From assembly GCA_030765045.1 (NCBI GenBank), contig CM060963.1:67735117-67799116 (forward strand): a DNA stretch of 64,000 nucleotides. The letters are read 5' to 3'. Below the pieces are notes generated by a model that saw nothing but the letters and a program-made list of their open reading frames with translations, was not told the origin of the DNA and did not search any database. The stretch's first letter is position 1; every line of letters begins with the position of its first letter. Positions 34,619-45,724 of this stretch are shown here, in pieces. The DNA is from Tenodera sinensis. Taxonomy: Eukaryota; Arthropoda; Insecta; Mantodea; Mantidae. The position numbers were made by a program, and so were the translations under genes.

Positions 34619-35600
34619 AAATCCTCTCAATGGAAAGTACTTAAGAGATAAACTTTCTCATCCAGTCAGAAGCCCAGAATGCCCATCAATAGATTTTCTA
34701 AAAAAATTCACAAGGTGGTTAGAGGAATGGGACAAGATCAGCATTTATGAGAGTGGGGATAAACAGCATGGGAAGTTATCATCTGAAACTCAGACAGCAC
34801 TTCTTCATACCACTAACACTCTGGTCAAACTCACAAAATTCTTATTGGAAGAAATGAAATTCGAATATGTGCTTCTAGGAAAATTTCAGACAGATCACCT
34901 TGAAGCTCGTTTTGGTCAATACAGGCAAATGAGCGGAGGAAATTACAATGTTTCAGTAATGCAAATTTTGGAGTCAGAGAGGAAGTTGAAGCTTATGAGT
35001 CTTGTAAAGCTGCATTCCTCAAAAGGTGGCGAATTTAAAATTAAAGATATAACGCATGACACTTCAATAGAAAGTCATATGGAAGAGGAAACAGAGGAAA
35101 ATGTTTTTGATACATTTGAAAACATAATTTATGAATATAGGAACGTCTACATAAGTGAGCAGAATAAAATGAACCTAATATATATTGCAGGATATGCAGC
35201 TAACAGTGTTGTGCGTAATTTGAAGTGTGAAAACTGTAGAACAATTTATGCTCTGAACGCAGAATGGATTTTGATGTTCAAAATTCTGAAGTTAGTGCTT
35301 ATTTAAGGGTAATCGATAGGGGAGGGCTGAAGTGGCCTTCACAGTTCACCTATGATATAACGGCATGCATCTTCAGTATATTTCAGTACTTAATTTCTGA
35401 GACATATGAACAAGAATTTCTTAAAGTACAAAACCAGAGAAACTTAATTCTACATTTAAGTACTGAGACATGTGACATTAATAATATCAGTGTTAACTGT
35501 AATGCTAGTGATTGCGAGTTACTGGTCTGCTATTTTGACGAGGAAAATAATAAAAGTAATAACCAACATCCTCTTGAAAAACTACTGCATTATTAAACAA
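34617..35600 (+). pseudogene. P-like transposase, C-terminal region
   Basis: Continues the transposase in another frame: 'NPLNGKYLRDKLSHPV' directly after the frame change, 'CPSIDFLKKFTRWLEEWD', then 'KFQTDHLEARFGQYRQMSGG' (34881-34940), which holds the third catalytic acidic residue candidate (Glu at 34902-34904, the family 'DxLExxFG' motif). 'YIAGYAANSVVRNLKCENC' follows near 35180-35240. A second frame change at about 35265-35300 leads to 'RGGLKWPS' and 'IFQYLIS', a segment also typical of the family, ending with TAA at 35594-35596. So the protein runs over three frames in total. The Cys pair in 'KCENC' is conserved in relatives and may bind metal. Confidence 0.88.
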
Positions 35601-35821
35601 GACAGTTTGGTATTATCTACAGGCAACAAAAGGAAACTGGAGATATATTCGCATTGAGAAGGTAAGAAGCATGCTCTGCCATTAACTATGCAAAGCATGT
35701 TTTCCACTAATATACTAAGGCACAATAACTTTTAGTACGAAATGTGGAAATATAAATGAATGCAAGCTTCTTCCAGCGCAGAAATGCTGTAAAACATGTG
35801 ATTATTCGGTATGAATTGCTT

Positions 35822-35888
35822 GGAACGTCAGCCTCGCGTTGTGACGTCACGAATCACATATCCGGGCCTGTTACTTAGAGATGGCCTT
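35822..35888 (-). repeat. Right terminal inverted repeat of the P-like transposon
   Basis: Minus strand reads AAGGCCATCTCTAAGTAACA, then GGCCCGGATATGTG, then CGTGACGTCACAACGCGAGG. It aligns with 32557-32628. Confidence 0.75.
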
Positions 35889-35955
35889 GGATCGAACCCG
35901 AGCCGCCTAGATGGTAGACGAACGGTCTAACCGCTCGACCAAGGCGCCGCCCTGT
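35889..35955 (-). mobile_element. S1 SINE, right half (tRNA-like head)
   Basis: Carries the duplicated GGATCGAACC, then the minus-strand head 'CGGCGCCTTGGTCGAGCGGT' with A box. The outer TSD GTTTCAGTTT follows at 35956-35965, matching 32232-32241. Together the two halves form one SINE interrupted by the P-like transposon. Confidence 0.88.
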
Positions 35956-35965
35956 GTTTCAGTTT

Positions 35966-36015
35966 TAGAAGACAATGTGACAGGAAAAGGTAACTGGATA
36001 ACTGGGTATTTTAAA
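35966..36015 (+). mobile_element. LTR-like repeat copy 3, right part
   Basis: 'TAGAAGACAATGTGACAGGA' and 'AAAAGGTAACTGGATAACTGG' align with 'TTAGAGGGAAATAAAGTAGG' and 'AAAAAGTGATTGGACTGG' at 27572-27610, so the LTR-like repeat resumes where the SINE ends. Confidence 0.45.
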
Positions 36016-36280
36016 GTTGAGAATTTTAAAAGAATCTTGTAGATAAAGGCGTTTACAGACATTCCCCCACCATGAATTACTCTTTACATGGAAAATATAT
36101 CTTTTTTATTTTATCAAAAATTGCTTTTTTCTTTTTTATTAAAATATGTATATTAAGTATTTTCGTGAGAAGTAAAATGTATATTTTTAATTTTCCGCGA
36201 AGACGTGTTTATTCTAAACGATATTCGTACAATTTGCAAATCCTGAGAAATACTCAAAATATTACTACTTAAAAATTAAG
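36016..36280 (+). repeat. R1, middle part, interrupted by S1
   Basis: 'AATTACTCTTTACATGGAAAA', 'TTTATTAAAATATGTATATTA', 'AAAATGTATATTTTTAATTTT', 'GTGTTTATTCTAAACGATAT' and 'AATATTACTACTTAAAAATTA' fit R1 order. After the S1 insertion the element seems to resume at 36660 with 'AGATCTTGTCAAGGAAACA' to about 36720. Confidence 0.5.
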
Positions 36281-36659
36281 ATCCGGTGGGAACGTAGACG
36301 AGTGGTTAGACCGTTCGCCTACCACCTAGACGACCCGTGTTCGATCACAGGGGCCTGCATGTGGTGTTCATGGTGGACGAAGCGGCGCCTGGGTGGGTTT
36401 TCTCCGGTTTACCCCGCCACTCATTCCACCAATTGCTTCATTATCAATTTTTCAATCATCGATTTGACCTGCATTTCATATCATCTTCTTCCTCATTCTG
36501 CAACCTTGTACTTGGCTGACCATCCGCTTTCAGGTGTTCACTCTGTCTGGTCCATAGGTTCCTGTGCTCCCCGACAGGCGGCTGACCCTAGACACCGACT
36601 TTTAAGTCCTAAGACCATAAGGAGAGGGTAATCATGTAAAGAAAACAAAGAAAGAAATG
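36281..36659 (+). mobile_element. S1 SINE, full length
   Basis: Plus-strand S1 with head 'GTAGACGAGTGGTTAGACCG' (A box) and a B-box region GTGTTCGATCACAGG. Body 'GGGTTTTCTCCGGTTTACCC', 'GCCACTCATTCCACCAATTG' and 'GACCTGCATTTCATATCATC', and tail 'AGAGGGTAATCATGTAAAG'. The direct repeat AAGATC at 36278-36283 and 36660-36665 is a possible short TSD. Confidence 0.85.
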
Positions 36660-36719
36660 AAGATCTTGTCAAGGAAACATCGTAGTTAAACACACCGATC
36701 TACACATGAAAACCATATT

Positions 36720-38180
36720 AGTGTTTTAATGCAAACATCAATAAACCATTGCAGATATAAGTATATTGTTTGCACCACAGATTGTTTACTATTTGGATAT
36801 AATGCGTGTAAAAATCAGGTTCGCATGTCTAAAACAAGACACGTGACATCCACGTAAATTAAAATAGAAAATATATTTTTTCTAAAACGGAAGTTTCTAA
36901 AGTGTGTGTAAAATATGCTTAAAGTGCTCTACAAATTTTAAAGGTCATATTTTTAACAGCTCAAAAAATTTTAGTGCCCTAAACGTAACAGTTTTGGAGA
37001 AAATGGTACTATATGTAGAAAATAATAACAGCGGAGAGTGTAAAAAACTAAAAACAGAAAACTGCACGTTAGATGCTGCATGTTATATATATCGGGAACT
37101 ACAGTTTATGATATTTTTGCAACTGGGAAGTAGGTGTTTCGTTTTCTTTCTGGAATTTCAAAGCGAAATTACATGCTCATTAAAAATACGCGTATCGCTT
37201 TACCTTCTGTATCACACAATTCGATGTGAACTATTAAGGAGTAGCAACCACAGGAAGTCTTTTTTTAGGTTAGTTTATGAGTGAGTGAATAAAGAAAGTC
37301 ATGCAACGCCTGATATTTAGAGATACGAGAATCTTCATCCCTCTAACGTTCCATCGAGCCAGCCGTTTAAGCTGGCCCCTACCGTTAATACGCCCTGATA
37401 GAAAGAGTTTGAAAGATCACAGTGTTTTATGATTAAATGATCGATGCAGAAAGCAAGCTCTGACTCTATTCTCCCAGTCCACTATCGAATGGGTCATTAA
37501 AAAAGCAAATCATTCTACACCATTAGCGAGCCGTTGACCACGATGGAATGAACGATATTTTTTTTGCCTTCTTGTTTGGGTGGAACAAAACGTTTGCTTC
37601 CGTTCTTTGCTATTTGCAATCAACCATGTGCTATTGGACGTATCCATCTAGAACTTTGCCACGAACGTGCGTGAGAGCTTTTATTACACGAAAACTGTTC
37701 GATGTCTCTTCATTAATATTAGTGGTTCCACGGATTGATAGACTACTTTGGTTAATTAAGGCAAAACTCTAGCTTGAAACATAACTAGCAAATCCGTAAG
37801 AGTTTCTTAGATCTTTGGGCAGGGTATCGGACTGATCTTAGTCCTTGGCTAAATTATTCTCCTTAAATCGTTTGAAAAGAGTTTTAGTTTCTTTTATTAA
37901 ACTTTATCAATCGAATATAACAAATAATATCCCAATTTCTTACACAATGTTCACTATCCGTTGCTATTATTATAATTAATTTATAGGAAAACAAATAAAA
38001 AGATCGAAGATAGTGTTAAATAGTGTGTGGGAATATTTAATTACTTCGGATGCGATGTTACATTTAAAACAAGCAACGAAAAAATAAGTAATTAAGTGAG
38101 TAAATTCCAATATATTTGTGGAATAATAGCTCGTACCTTGAAATAAAAAAGGCCCTAAAGGATGCAAATCTAAAATTCTG
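36720..38180. other. No gene seen
   Basis: Frames of up to 126 codons on the plus strand (36904-37284) show no motif; composition is AT-rich and Lys/Asn/Phe-heavy as expected by chance. Confidence 0.4.
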
Positions 38181-38184
38181 TAAT

Positions 38185-38515
38185 ACAATGGCGTTATGGG
38201 TTTACTGAATGGACCTTAAAAATAACGAATGGAGCGAAATACAAGCGGCAAAAGTGAAATATTCCGAGCAGTAGAAGCATATGCCAAACAAGATCATATT
38301 AGAAATGAACAAATAAGGAAAGGGTTAGATACATTTTCGTTAAAAGAAAAGATACAAACATATAGATAAAAATGGAAAAGAAATATGCAAACAATGGATA
38401 ACTCTTGCATTCGATTACAGTCATACAAATATAAACATTCTGGTTATAGACAAATAGGAAGACCAGTAAAAAGAAGGGAAGAAATATGAGGCCGGAACAA
38501 GCAAATTCTCCTAAA
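38185..38515 (+). pseudogene. LINE reverse transcriptase C-terminal fragment
   Basis: Same region of the protein as at 4700-5062: 'KFCNTMALW', 'WSEIQAAKVKY' (the 'IQAAEMKF' block), 'RNEQIRKGLDTFSLKEKI' and a basic 'QIGRPVKRREE' motif at about 38450-38485, over several stops. Only the C-terminal domain survives, with no catalytic motifs. Confidence 0.65.
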
Positions 38516-39220
38516 CCATGAAGGGGTGGTAGTGGTGTTGGCGATGGTGGTGGGGGTGGTGGTAGCGATCGCCGTATTTTCGACGAAACTACCTTCAATA
38601 ATCGTTGCCATTTATGACATTCCAATAAATCCAGAAAATCGTTTTTACATTTTATGTATTATTCGTGGAGAACAATCACTGCTGTTTTTTATAATTAAGT
38701 TACCTAATTGTCGCATTTTCAACAACTAACTTCAGCAAGCGTAGCTATTTATGACAGGATTACTGATTACAATATCTTCAAAGGAAGGAATTCCAATAAA
38801 TTCACAAAATGGTTGTTATATTTTATGTATTACTCCTGAACAAAAGTCGTTGGTGTTTCTGACAAGTGAAGCACGTATTCTCAATGCCTCTATTTTGTAT
38901 GCAATTTTGAGGGCTTAGAAAGAAAGTTATTTGAAGTAACTTGTTTCTTGATATAGATACAAAAGATAATCGAGTGTCAGTTAAATGCGTGCCTCTAACC
39001 GTGGAGTAAATGCCCTACGCCACCTATGTTAATGTTGCTAAGTTTATGTGCCATGATTTCAGAAACTGCTTAATATATCATACCTTGTTTACACTTACAG
39101 GATATGGATATACGCCTTCTAAGTTGTGTTTCTACCCAATAAGTTATTTTAATATGGAAGAGTTTTTCCAAATAGACTATGTTTCGATTAAATGTATTAG
39201 TACTTACTAATTTCTGTACT
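38516..39220. other. No gene; G-rich GGT patch
   Basis: A GGTGGT-rich low-complexity patch at 38522-38572, then AT-rich DNA. Small frames only. Confidence 0.4.
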
Positions 39221-39333
39221 AGGTGTAGTCAGTAGAAGAATTATTGCATTCAACCCCAAAACTTGCTATCGATATTTCACAGAGAATATGTTTTTGGACC
39301 ACCTGAATCTAAGAAACACATTTTAGAAAAAGG

Positions 39334-39405
<72 letters not shown>

Positions 39406-39965
39406 CGTACGTGTGTGTCTGTCCATGAACAGCTTAGCTCAGAAACGAAGAGTTGTTAAACACCAAACTTGATTTTATCAAAAATAGCTAACGAATTGAT
39501 TAAAATAGTATATCTTAAGATATTTTCTTTTCTAATACAATGTAGGTATATCTTGAATTGTTTGATAACGTCCTCAGAAGCTTTCTCCATTCTGGATGAC
39601 TTTTGTATGGCTGCAAAACCTTGATAGATAAGATGTTACAATACAAAAATGTAGATCCCGTTAAAACGCACAATTTGTATGAAATACAATTTTTTTTTTG
39701 TAGTGAGGAATATGCGAAAAATTAACAAATAGGAAGTTCTTATTCATTTTTATCTCTTAACCATGCAAAGAGAATGAATATTTCAAAGCCATCACATAGC
39801 AAGAGCTTTAACCCTACTGTATTCTCGTATACTCCATTAACAATAAGATAACCTGTGAAAATGTGTGTCAATTAACCTGAAGTAGACAGAGAAATACGCG
39901 TTTGGTAGAAGAGTGGAGAATGTGAATGTGAATGCGACGCACCTTTTAATATAATAAGAATCTTA
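39221..39965 (+). repeat. R1, near full-length copy
   Basis: 'CAACCCCAAAACTTGCTATC', 'TTTTTGGACCACCTGAATC', 'AAAAAGGTCTCTCTC' leading into a CT/GT/GC microsatellite at the GT box, 'AGCTTAGCTCAGAAACGAA', 'GATTAAAATAGTATATCT', 'TTAAAACGCACAATTTG', 'CAAAGCCATCACATAGCA' and the 3' edge. Confidence 0.75.
39333..39418. repeat. (CT)n(GT)n(GC)n microsatellite inside R1
   Basis: Sits exactly at the R1 GT box. Confidence 0.95.
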
Positions 39966-41097
39966 TTTCCATCAATGTAGAACCAAAACGTAAAGAGGTT
40001 ATGGTGACATTTGATTTTGCTACATCTAATGTTTCTGAAGAAAATGGTCCATATATTCCAGAAAAATCCATTATCATAAAAAGCTTTCCAAGCAAAAATG
40101 AAGAAAAACTCTCATGTAGTTGAAAATAAACAAATTACACTGCTTGATATTACTTGACTTTAGTGTAGACTTACAGTTGGTGCTCGCAATTTATGCGAAA
40201 TCTGTTCCAAAAGGTTCTTGTAGACACACAGGTTTAGATGTGACAATCAGTATAGATGTGTTTACCACATTAAACAATTACAAAAATGGCCTAATGTATC
40301 AAATTCCAATTCCTGCAACTTACTCTACATACCGTTTTCTATCGCAGTGTATTGCAAAACTTCACTATTGACCTTCTGACGTCACTGTTCTTCACTTTAC
40401 GACATGGAACCTCTCACGTAGAAACCTGAGCTTAGAGCTTGGATAATGAAAACAAATGAATAGAGCCCTAATGTGGGCATTACTTCGCTCGGCGCCATTC
40501 CCAGTAGGAAATTAACCAATCACAGCGCGGAAAAGTGATGAGATCCTACAGACTTACTGACACAGTTCAATCGTTCACAGGATCCATGCTGTCTTTCAGA
40601 CGTTTCTTAGACATGGAAACCAACGAAGGTTTTGAAATCGTTTACTTGGAACTCGCTTGATCCCTTCTGAAACATTAAGCTTATGGTTCACAAATGTTAA
40701 AGAAACACCAATAAGGTATTGTATTACAACAGACATATCCTTATAATACCATTGAGCTAAACAGCAATAGCGATGTACACTATAGACAAATATAAAGTTC
40801 ATAAAACCTCAAATACCTATTTTAATTTTAACCAAATCCCAGATATTTTTTAGCGTTTATCTTGTATTTTTATTTGGATTGTAATTTATGCTTCTTGTAG
40901 GTAATGGAACGTAATGGGTTTTAAGTAGTGTGACGCCGGCGCCGGTCATACGTCAAAGAGGCGCTGCAAGCCACGCTGCCTCACACCACTGCTTGTGAAG
41001 TCGCGCTCCGACGACAATGGAGCGGTCAGAGCAAAGACAACTATGAGCGGCGCAGAACAAAGGGGTTCAGGCTGTTCGAGAAACGTTCAACTGTCGG
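39966..41097. other. No gene seen
   Basis: Small frames (83 codons at 40120-40371) without motifs. A GC-rich patch at 40930-41095 precedes the S1 fragment. Confidence 0.35.
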
Positions 41098-41380
41098 CTT
41101 GTGTCTGGGCGGGTTTTCTCCGGGTTCTCCGGACTCCCCCACCACTCATCCTACCAATTGCTCCATTACGTTTCCAATCATCCGTTTCGACTGTTTTGTA
41201 TCATCCTCTTCTTTACTTCCATACCTCTGCTTGACTGACCATCCGCTTCCAGGTTTTCACTCTATCCAGTCCATAGGTTCGTCTGCCCCGACAGATGTCC
41301 GGCTCTAGCACTTGTAAGTCCTAGGGGGTGTAAGTCCTATATAAGGGTATGCTAGTTAGGTAAAGAACATAAGATAGCTA
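41098..41380 (+). mobile_element. S1 SINE, head lost
   Basis: Body and tail of S1: 'GGGCGGGTTTTCTCCGGG', 'CACCACTCATCCTACCAATTG', 'TGACCATCCGCTTCCAGG', 'TCCATAGGTTCGTCTGCCC' and 'TAAGTCCTAGGGGGTGTAAG' to 'GTTAGGTAAAGAACATAAG'. The tRNA-like head is missing, so this is a 5'-truncated insertion. Confidence 0.8.
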
Positions 41381-41410
41381 TCCCCAACTTAACCTATCCA
41401 GTTAAGGAAA

Positions 41411-41631
<221 letters not shown>

Positions 41632-43189
41632 TACCAATAGTACCAATCCAATAACAATAACTTCCCGGAATATTCACTACATCTCAATGTTTGGTTTGCA
41701 TACAATATTTAATGGAATACGATTCGCTCGTTAGAACAAAGAAGAGCCACTTAATGGTACATATCAGCCAAATTCACAGGGAGTTTAAATTAATCAGGTT
41801 TAGCTGAATCTGGCGGATGTTATACTCTTTTGGCTCCTGAAACAACAATTCTTCCTTATTTATGATCTGGCACGTAACACTACTACCTTACTTGGCTCCC
41901 GAAATGCCCTGAATGGCCTTATTTGAATAAATAACTGAATCTCGCAGAGATATTTGCCCTCTAATTTATAGCTCAAATGTTGATTTTAATTAACCTATTT
42001 GAAGCAAACCAACAAATAATCCTCATTTTTCCCTCTGCCTTTCAGTTAAGTGCATGTTCAATTTGATTATCGTACATAAACTCTGAATAGTAAAGGCAAT
42101 GGAATATACCATGATGATCCAGTAACCTAACTTGTAAACGTCAGTGTATTTTTATTTCCTACAACAATACAAATGTCACAAAGATCTCTTCTATACTACG
42201 TAATAATTCAATACATATGTACAGACTTAGTAAAATACAATTTCTTCCCACTTCGTAAAGAGAAACTTTGAAATACCTACATACTAGGTATAAAATACTA
42301 CAAATACATGAATACCTAAAATCTTAGCAGAATTTACTTAGCTCTGTTCATCTCCCCGGATGGTAAGACTCACCAGTCCTTGATTGTCCAGCTTCCAACT
42401 GAAACTTGAGTAATTTGGGTGCTTTCTGCTTTCAATATTGACTGTATAGCAAAACGCACCCATTATCCCAACACTTCCACGCAATGGAAATTACACTAAA
42501 GACTTGATTCCGGACCCCTACAGAGCACCAGGATTTGTGAGCACGATTTTATATGGAAGTTGTAAGTGTGATTGTTTCTCCAAGTCACAAATTTGGCAGA
42601 GTTTAAAATTGTTTATAACGGTAGTTTTGCTCTTTTTTCGGTGTACTGAAGTTCACTCTTAAAACTTCGACCCAACTATGCTTCCAACGAAATTTTGTTA
42701 CTTCGCTTGGCACCTACTTTGATCAGGAGAAGGGATATTTAACCCTTAAATGCACTGCTATACATATATGCAAAGCGCATATTGAGAGGCTCTTTCTTAG
42801 AGTATCAGAAGTTTCTTATGTTCATAATATACTTGCCTTTAAGAATAAAATTAATGTAGGTACTTATACTTGTAGCCATATTATATCACAAATATCTTTA
42901 CTTATTTCAATGTTATTGCAGTGGTATTTTATAATAAAAAGGAAAATTCACGAAACTCTGAACAAATATAACCCCATAATCATCTGTGGGTGCTATCACA
43001 CTGATTATTTTGTGTGGGCCCTCCCCATCCTTTACCACAGGCAAATTTGACTGCAGTAGATGGGGCTGGATCAAAACGCTCGGGTTTGAATGGATGACCA
43101 GTACATTGCTTTAATAATCAGGGCCCTTCGAATCATTTATATTAAGGTAGCTGTGAAAGTGGTATATATAAAAGCCGTTTTCGAGTTAG
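41632..43189. other. No gene seen
   Basis: No open frame worth noting and no recognised repeat. Confidence 0.4.
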
Positions 43190-43422
43190 TGTAAGAGCGT
43201 CATATGTAGCAAAATAATTTTCTCTCTTAAGCATTAGTGGAAGGTTTTTTGCAGAAATGCATATCTTGAGATCTCATGAATGAAGATACATAAAACCATG
43301 GGCATGCGCGCGCAGTAACAAATGAAAAGTTAAACACATGATAAATCTACTGTTTTATCATATGTCTAACTTTCCTTGGTGTTTTAAGTTCAATATCTTC
43401 CGAGAATAAACACAAACAACTT
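43190..43422 (+). repeat. R1, 5' part, interrupted by S4
   Basis: Degraded: 'GCAGAAATGCATATCTTGAG', 'ATCTCATGAATGAAGATAC', 'AACAAATGAAAAGTTAAAC', 'AATATCTTCCGAGAATAAA'. It resumes at 43701 after the SINE. Confidence 0.45.
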
Positions 43423-43700
43423 AAAGAAGTCTGGTCCATAGCTTAATCGGTAGAGTACCTTTTTCCCTGTGCAAGGAGTCCCGGGTTCGATTCTCGGCTG
43501 GGGGATAGCATGTTTTTCTCCAGCTAAGAATATTCGTTAGCCTCCCCATAATCTGGAGGTATGAATGAGCATTTACGTGTGAATTCACTGCTTAACACCC
43601 TAATCCACTATTAAAGGAGCAATTACATTGCCGATGGGCAATATGTTCCATAGCAGAGACTGCCGATGTGACCTTTGTGGTTAATGGACCAAACAAAATT
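43423..43700 (+). mobile_element. S4 tRNA-headed SINE, 278 bp, with 11-bp TSD
   Basis: Flanked by ACAAACAACTT at 43412-43422 and 43701-43711. The head (43430-43502) has an A box CCATAGCTTAATCGGTAGAG and a B box GGGTTCGATTC. The body ends 'GGTTAATGGACCAAACAAAA' without a long poly(A). I see no other copy in this window. Confidence 0.85.
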
Positions 43701-43835
43701 ACAAACAACTTTTCCAATTCGAATTGTCCCTTTTCGTACTTTGTTATTTTCCCAAAAGTTGCTCTAAAGATTATAATTAAAGTACTATGCGTTTTAGGCA
43801 TTTACATGACAAGTTTTATATATTATTCTGAAACA
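43701..43835 (+). repeat. R1, continuation after S4
   Basis: 'CCCAAAAGTTGCTCTAAAGA', 'TATAATTAAAGTACTATGCG' and 'CATTTACATGACAAGTTTTA' match the R1 'GGCTCTAACGATTTTGATTA' to 'TTTTTATGACAAATGAAATG' segment. Confidence 0.5.
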
Positions 43836-45720
43836 ATCAGCATTTAACGGAATTTACTGTTGTGAGGTATCTACTAATGGAAAGCACGTTCAATAAACTT
43901 AAAGGATGAAACTTCTATAGTTATTGCTCCAACACTTCACAACTACTCTTTCCTCTACACATTACTTTTAGATATGTTTACAGTTGAGCTTCTCATAGCT
44001 AAAGACTCCTTCCTAGAATCAATTTAATTCTCTTTCTCTATGGAGTCCTGTTTTTCCAACTTCGGACCAGCATCACTCCTTCTGTATATAAATGTATTTG
44101 TTTTACTGCAGAATATTGTGTTATGATGTGATTTATCAGCTTTCTTTTTTCCAAGAACCTCTCTCTCTCCCGCTCTCACAGATCAGCACAACCGATTAGT
44201 TTTGATTTATACAGGGTGGCAGTGAAGTGGTGCACTAATTCTAGGGAGTTCAACAATGTTAAGAAGACTATCTCTAAACTGTAAAATATCTCATTTTGGA
44301 GCTGTGGACGGCTAATCATGTACAAGGTGACAATCTCATACTCCTGCGCTCACTTCCCAGTCTGTTGCTTATTTTACCCACAACCTTGGCGAACCGGTTC
44401 AAGGTTCAATCTAATGAACGAAGTTGTCGAAATAATGGCTTACCATGGCAATAACAGATCCAGCTGAGAAGTAAAGAAAATATGCTACATCCCTCGTATT
44501 AACTTTGTGTTTGCACCAGCTCTAAGGTACAAAGCACAGACAAGTACTGCGTGTACGTATGTGTTGTTTTATATTGCAATAGAACTGTGTAGTATTTGAT
44601 TAATATGCCTAATCATTTCACAAGTTCTGTGAATGATAAACGTGATAGCACAACAAAGAATGGCACTATCCAAAGCATTTTATACCTCTTTATTAATTAT
44701 AATGTGGGGAATACAAAGGACAGATAGTTACTCAAAACGGAGGCCACACGGGCTTTTAAACGGCGTGGCCAATCATCTATAGCAGCACGTATGATAGTTA
44801 TGTCCAAATTCTGCGCTATTCACTTCAACTCTCGGTTTAGACCCACCAGATTACGCAGAGAACCTTCGTGAAAAATCCAGAGAATATCAGAAGACTCGCA
44901 TCAGAACACCTGCATTGGAGGATTCTGCACCACCTAGACTTAAACACGACCAACTGGGTTTAACGACAATATTCTCGAGCTTATAGCATACCAAAAATTG
45001 GCTACCGGGAAGTCCAGATGGGTCCTTTTCAGTCATTTTCAAACAATCGGGTAGTTTCTGTCGAGTGGTGATATTTACCAATTGTATTTTTTCAAGTAGC
45101 CAATGCTTTTTTTTTTTTTTTTTTTTTTTTTTGGGGGGGGGGGAGTTAGTCTCCTAGTGTCGGGAGAGTTTTATCTCGGCTCGAAGAGTTCTATCCTAGA
45201 GTTTGACTGCATATGGCTTAATAAGACAAATATTTCAAATATTTCAAATTTATCTGAAGGGCTTCTCCATCTGGGTTTGTGCGCTGCCATTTTTAGCTAA
45301 GCAGACATTTGGACTTAAAATTTAGATACTTTTCTGAAGTCATGCACGTGATTTATATCGGCATCTATGTGTTAGTGACTTCGTTCCAGCTGGTGATTTC
45401 CATTAATATACATACTGTTGGTGTATACTTGTAGATATTTGAAACACGGTAATGAACGTTATTACATTAATATTTGTTTCATTTCTGAACTTAAAATTTA
45501 ACAATTGCCCCCAACAACTGTTTCATCGTGTAAACCCGGCATTAAAGACAAGTTTCCAAGTAGTAACACGCGATAAAGTAATGTAACAGGTAAAATATGT
45601 TAAATATCTGGGGTGTTTTGTCTTGATGGTTTGCCAGAAAAAGAAGATGGACCTACTAAAGAATTAAATACGCTCAGAAATACATACAATATTCACTGAA
45701 ACTTGAAAACAAGAACAAAA
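43836..45720. other. No gene; transposon-like hint and a T/G tract
   Basis: ACAGGGTGGCAGTGAAGTGG at about 44213 looks like the start of mariner-type inverted repeats, but I could not find a matching right end. The minus strand at 44700-44800 reads 'AAIDDWPRRLKARVASV', which recalls transposase C-termini; both are weak. T26 at 45107-45132 is followed at once by G11 (45133-45143). Confidence 0.3.
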
Positions 45721-45724
45721 AATC

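Larger units (their letters stand above)
32557..35888 (+). mobile_element. P-superfamily (THAP-type) DNA transposon, 3332 bp
   Basis: Bounded by GGATCGAACC at 32547-32556 and 35889-35898. Termini are inverted: AAGGCCATCT is perfect for 10 bp at both ends, then a gapped match over about 70 bp that includes CTAA..ACAGG and TGA(C/T)GTCA..CG.GAGGCT. The interior encodes a THAP zinc finger followed by a P-type transposase in one orientation. It inserted into the B box of an S1 SINE. The coding region is broken, so this copy cannot be autonomous, though its ends look fairly intact. P elements usually make 8-bp TSDs; the 10-bp match may include two bases shared by chance. Confidence 0.9.

Noticed and set aside
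36904..37284. 126-codon plus-strand frame
   Set aside because: Composition is what AT-rich DNA gives by chance; no domain or signal is visible.
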